Part shown: in pieces, positions 60,711 to 64,000 of the stretch
Position numbering within the stretch: position 1 is the stretch's first letter
Layout of the letters: each line of letters starts with the position of its first letter
NCBI GenBank assembly: GCA_963969595.1
Contig: OZ018408.1
Span: 36,208,108 to 36,272,107 of the forward strand
Source of the DNA: Neckera pumila
Taxonomy: Eukaryota > Streptophyta > Bryopsida > Hypnales > Neckeraceae
DNA: 64,000 bases
Direction of reading: 5' to 3'
Notes under the pieces: model-generated
The model's database searches: none
What the model saw: the letters and a program-made list of their open reading frames with translations, nothing else
What the model was told of the DNA's origin: nothing
Position numbers and translations under genes: made by a program

Positions 60711-61488
60711 TGCTGAAGGATGTATCCAGTCTTGAGTAAAATTAGTTTTGGTTTGAACAGCAGGTTGATTTCTATTTGTGAACAAAACAACGGCGATGGC
60801 TCCATGACTGCCCGCATTTTGTTTTTCTCCTGCTATTTCGCTTGTAAAGATTCAGGTTCAAAGGTGGCTTGTGGATTGTTTCATTTTATCTGAGACTCGT
60901 GATTCTGCTGCAAATTCTGCACCTCACAGACTTTTGATGCTAGAAATTATGCTGTTCCCGGATTGTAAGTGAAAGGTAACATAAAGGAATCATTTTAAAA
61001 GGTAAAAAATAAACATTAGGAAGAAAAAGTCATTCTTGAAAACGTTCTTGAATTTTATGGCTGAGCCCCCTCTGCTTCCAATGATTTATGGCTCCTTTCA
61101 CTATTGAGATTATTGAATTCAAGCTTGCCTATAAAACATTGTAGGTGGAATTTTTTTGAACTTGATGATACTAACTAACTATAGCCTTCAGCTTAGAATG
61201 ACCTCCAAGCATATTATTAGTATGCCATGTGCCGTTACTATAATATAAGGAGTAATAAAATTAAAATTAAAATAATTTTCTAATTTTTTAATTCATAAAA
61301 ACTTCAAAATTCAATACTCTGTATCTTTGTGGATATGAATCAGAACTTTATGAAATAAAGTATGTGCACCTTAACTTGCAGAGAATGTAATTGAGGGACA
61401 TAGTCAAAAAGATCTCACCATAACAAACAAAATAAAACCATTAGAGGGAATTAAATCCCAAAAGGAGCCATTCATAGTGCAAAGATTT

Positions 61489-61557
61489 GGGTGGTCAACT
61501 ACAACCAAAATTCTTTCATTAGCCATGTTCTACTATTTTTGTTGTAGTTGACCACCC
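61489..61557. repeat. Small hairpin with 17-base arms
   Basis: GGGTGGTCAACTACAAC at 61489-61505 is exactly complementary to the right arm ending 61557. The centre (TTCTTTCATTAGCCATG) recurs at 62045-62096 with the left arm but without the right one, so a related, truncated copy lies 0.5 kb away. Confidence 0.55.
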
Positions 61558-61619
61558 AGAACCTTCTTGACTTACTAACAAGGCAAAGAATTGCATGATG
61601 AGTTGAAAAGCATGTCATC

Positions 61620-61830
61620 ATTATCATATGGCTATTAGGTCATTAGCTTCATGATGGCTTAATCATGGAGGATGGCTAACATGCACCTCCCACAAGTTTC
61701 CACACGCTAAGTGGACACTGTTGTAAGCCATGTGGTCATTAGGTCCATTAGGTTTATGATGGCTTATAATGACTTAGTCATGGAAGATGATTAGTACATG
61801 CTAAGTAGCCACTATTAACTTTTAGTGTTC
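61620..61830. repeat. Imperfect tandem duplication of about 100 bases
   Basis: The blocks ATTAGGT, TTCATGATGGCTTAAT or TTTATGATGGCTTA, ATCATGGAGGATG or GTCATGGAAGATG, and CACGCTAAGTGGAC or CATGCTAAGTAGCC occur twice in order. No gene seen. Confidence 0.45.
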
Positions 61831-64000
61831 CTATGTGATGGTATTAATGCAGGTATTAATGATAATGTGAACAACTTCATATTCACCTCAATTGGTACTA
61901 AATTAGTGAAAAACCTTAAAGCCTCTCAATGTGTTCAAATTTCCTTCTAATGAAACATCCTCATTTAAGGTATAGATATTATTCATTATTTTTTTGTAAC
62001 AAAAAAATATATAAAATCAAAATGTTAATGAAATTGATTCATTTGTTGGTCAACTACAACAAAAATTCTTTCATTAGCCATGCTCTACTATTTTTACAGC
62101 CAAACAAACTTTGCAATTGTTAGTTTAGTTTATTTAGGAACCTAGCTTAGATAGTATTTGTTGTATTTTGTCTTTTGGGAAGGACTTTTATTGTCTCAAT
62201 GTCCAAAATGAACCTGAGAAGAAGTTCAAATGTTAAGGTTTATCTTTTTTACACTAAAACAATCTATACTACTTCTAAACACATACATTGGCCAAGTCAT
62301 GAGGGACCAGAAATTATTACAATTAGATTCTTGCTCAAAATGAAGACATAATTTATAAGGATGTACAAACTCTAAACATTGGAACCTAGTATTGATTAAT
62401 TCATAATATATCTACTATTAGCACTTTGAAAATGGATAACTCACTCATACAATGTCGAGATAGTATATGGAAAGCTGCATGGAAATTCCTTTCACTTGCC
62501 AATACAACCCCATAAAAATAAATCTTGCCAATGTATAGTTATTACGCTTATTTGCAATTTGTGGCAATTAGAGCTAGGTACCCTTAACCTTTGTGTATTT
62601 CATTACATTGGATTTGTTTTGTCTTATTGATGTTGTTAATAGTTCTCAAGAGTTGCTTCTCTTTTTGTTCTACTCCAATTCCTTTCATCTACATGCATTA
62701 ATTAATTGTGGCAATTGTGGTCCCACCTTTCAAATAAGTTTGGGTGGTTACGCCATTAACTTTTACAAGATAACAAATTGGGATTCAAGATAAACTCCCT
62801 TCTCCTCTTGTCTACAATGTAATGTAGTTTAATTTTTTTGTACTCTGTAATAATATATTTATTTTAAATATCAAAAAATATTCCACCATACACTAAACAA
62901 ATCAACTGAAGCATTTCAAATGAAAAATTCCAGGCAGGGCCCTGGCATACCGGAAAGGTTAACCCCTCACCGCCCAAAGTCCAACCATGCTTAAAAAATG
63001 CCTGCCTTTGCAAGTTTGAAAAGTCAAAATTAGAGTGAGGTATGAAGATCTCAACCGTATAATATTGTAGTGTGTATGTTTCAGATGGTGTGGAACAAAT
63101 TTGGGATCATTTGACCGTTTAGATTGAAAGATTATAATGTTTGTGTTCAAAAAAGGTGCTGAAATTTTCTTAAAAATACATTTGGAGGTGAAATTCGATT
63201 TCTAAACCTACTCAAATGAAAAAACTTTAAGCTACAAAGTGATTCAAAACCAACACTTTGGTGAAAAGAATTTCATAAAAATGAATCATTGTGTCTACAA
63301 AATGGATTCGAAATGTCCAAAAACAATGAAAAAAGGAGCAAAAAATCACATCTACAATTGAACCTCCTTCTACTAAAATGCTTCTCAGACAATCAAAATT
63401 TCTTGGATTGATATGAAATTTTAGCCACAAGAACTAGACAAGTATAAGGTAGGCGGCTCTACTTCTATAAATGGTTGTGAAATGGACATGGGGTGGTTCT
63501 AAAAGTGAGCACTATAGTCATTGAATGAATCAAGGAAAAAAGCATTCTTAATTGCAAGAGCCAATCATTCTCTTTGCTTTTGCCATCTTTCTTTAGAATT
63601 GCAAGTGAACAGTTCATGGAAGACCTAGGGTCATAAATAGGGACCTAGGACACATCTCATTTGAAAATTCATAACTAATTCAAAAATGCTTCAAAAAATA
63701 TGAAACGACTTGTGTTAGATTCCTCATCTATTTCTCTTTTTTTGAAAAACGAGCTAAAAATATTCCCATCTAAGGAACCACATGAAAAAGGCAGATCAAC
63801 CCTTAAATGGTTGGTTTCAAAGCCTCCTACCTTACGCAACTTCTCCAACAAGAATTTTTGAAAAAGGATCATGTATGAAGTAGTTATGAGCCGCCAAAGT
63901 TGATTGAAATGCAATAATATCTAAATTTTGAACTTCGAATTGCTCCCAAGAATTCAAAATAACTTGGATTGGCATGAAAATTTTACCACAATAACTAGAC

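Larger units (their letters stand above)
60711..64000. other. AT-rich intergenic sequence with dispersed repeats
   Basis: After the DUF707 stop there is a probable 3' untranslated region, then repeats. 61250-61450 is related to the family at 1950-2450, and 63650-63745 to that at 6580 and 53860. No gene recognised. Confidence 0.45.

Overview
This is a stretch of plant nuclear DNA. Genes have many short exons with GT/AG introns, the proteins are plant types (a plastid PHT4-like anion transporter, a plant agmatine deiminase, a DUF707 membrane protein, a DYW-class PPR relic), and the gaps are AT-rich and full of short inverted-repeat transposons. The PPR relic reads like those of mosses or lycophytes, so a non-seed land plant is my tentative guess; the window does not settle the species.

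Layout. 1-13 kb: AT-rich repeats, a CACTA-type miniature element (3.6 kb), a LINE 3' remnant (9.0-9.8 kb) and other short elements. 13.1-14.7 kb: a decayed DYW-PPR gene and a fragment resembling the PDF motif of organellar ssDNA-binding (OSB) proteins, both on the minus strand. 18.1-25.6 kb (minus): an intact 15-exon PHT4-family gene, copy A. 28.0-30.0 kb (minus): an intact 5-exon agmatine deiminase gene. 31.4-44.9 kb: a dense transposon zone with a 2 kb foldback element, a nested pair of TIR elements, a 0.54 kb tandem duplication and a cluster of gene fragments including part of a Miro GTPase. 45.4-51.7 kb (plus): PHT4-family copy B, with the same 15-exon structure as copy A. 52.7-53.7 kb: a large inverted repeat. 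54.9-60.7 kb (plus): an intact DUF707 gene of about 14 exons. 60.7-64 kb: AT-rich repeats.

The most notable architecture is the head-to-head inverted pair of PHT4 genes about 20 kb apart, flanking the deiminase. All splice junctions are conserved, both copies are open throughout, and homology runs slightly past the stop codon. The pair predates many of the insertions now in its introns. The most notable mobile content is a set of families present more than once here: a near-identical MITE pair, one copy nested in another element and one in an intron; a family seen only in introns; and a foldback element packed with GCGGGAT-type motifs. No functional link between transporter, deiminase and DUF707 protein is implied; plant genes are normally transcribed singly.

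I found no CRISPR array, rRNA, convincing tRNA or intact autonomous transposon. Exon models were built by eye from splice sites, reading phase and family resemblance. Untranslated regions and promoters are not defined.
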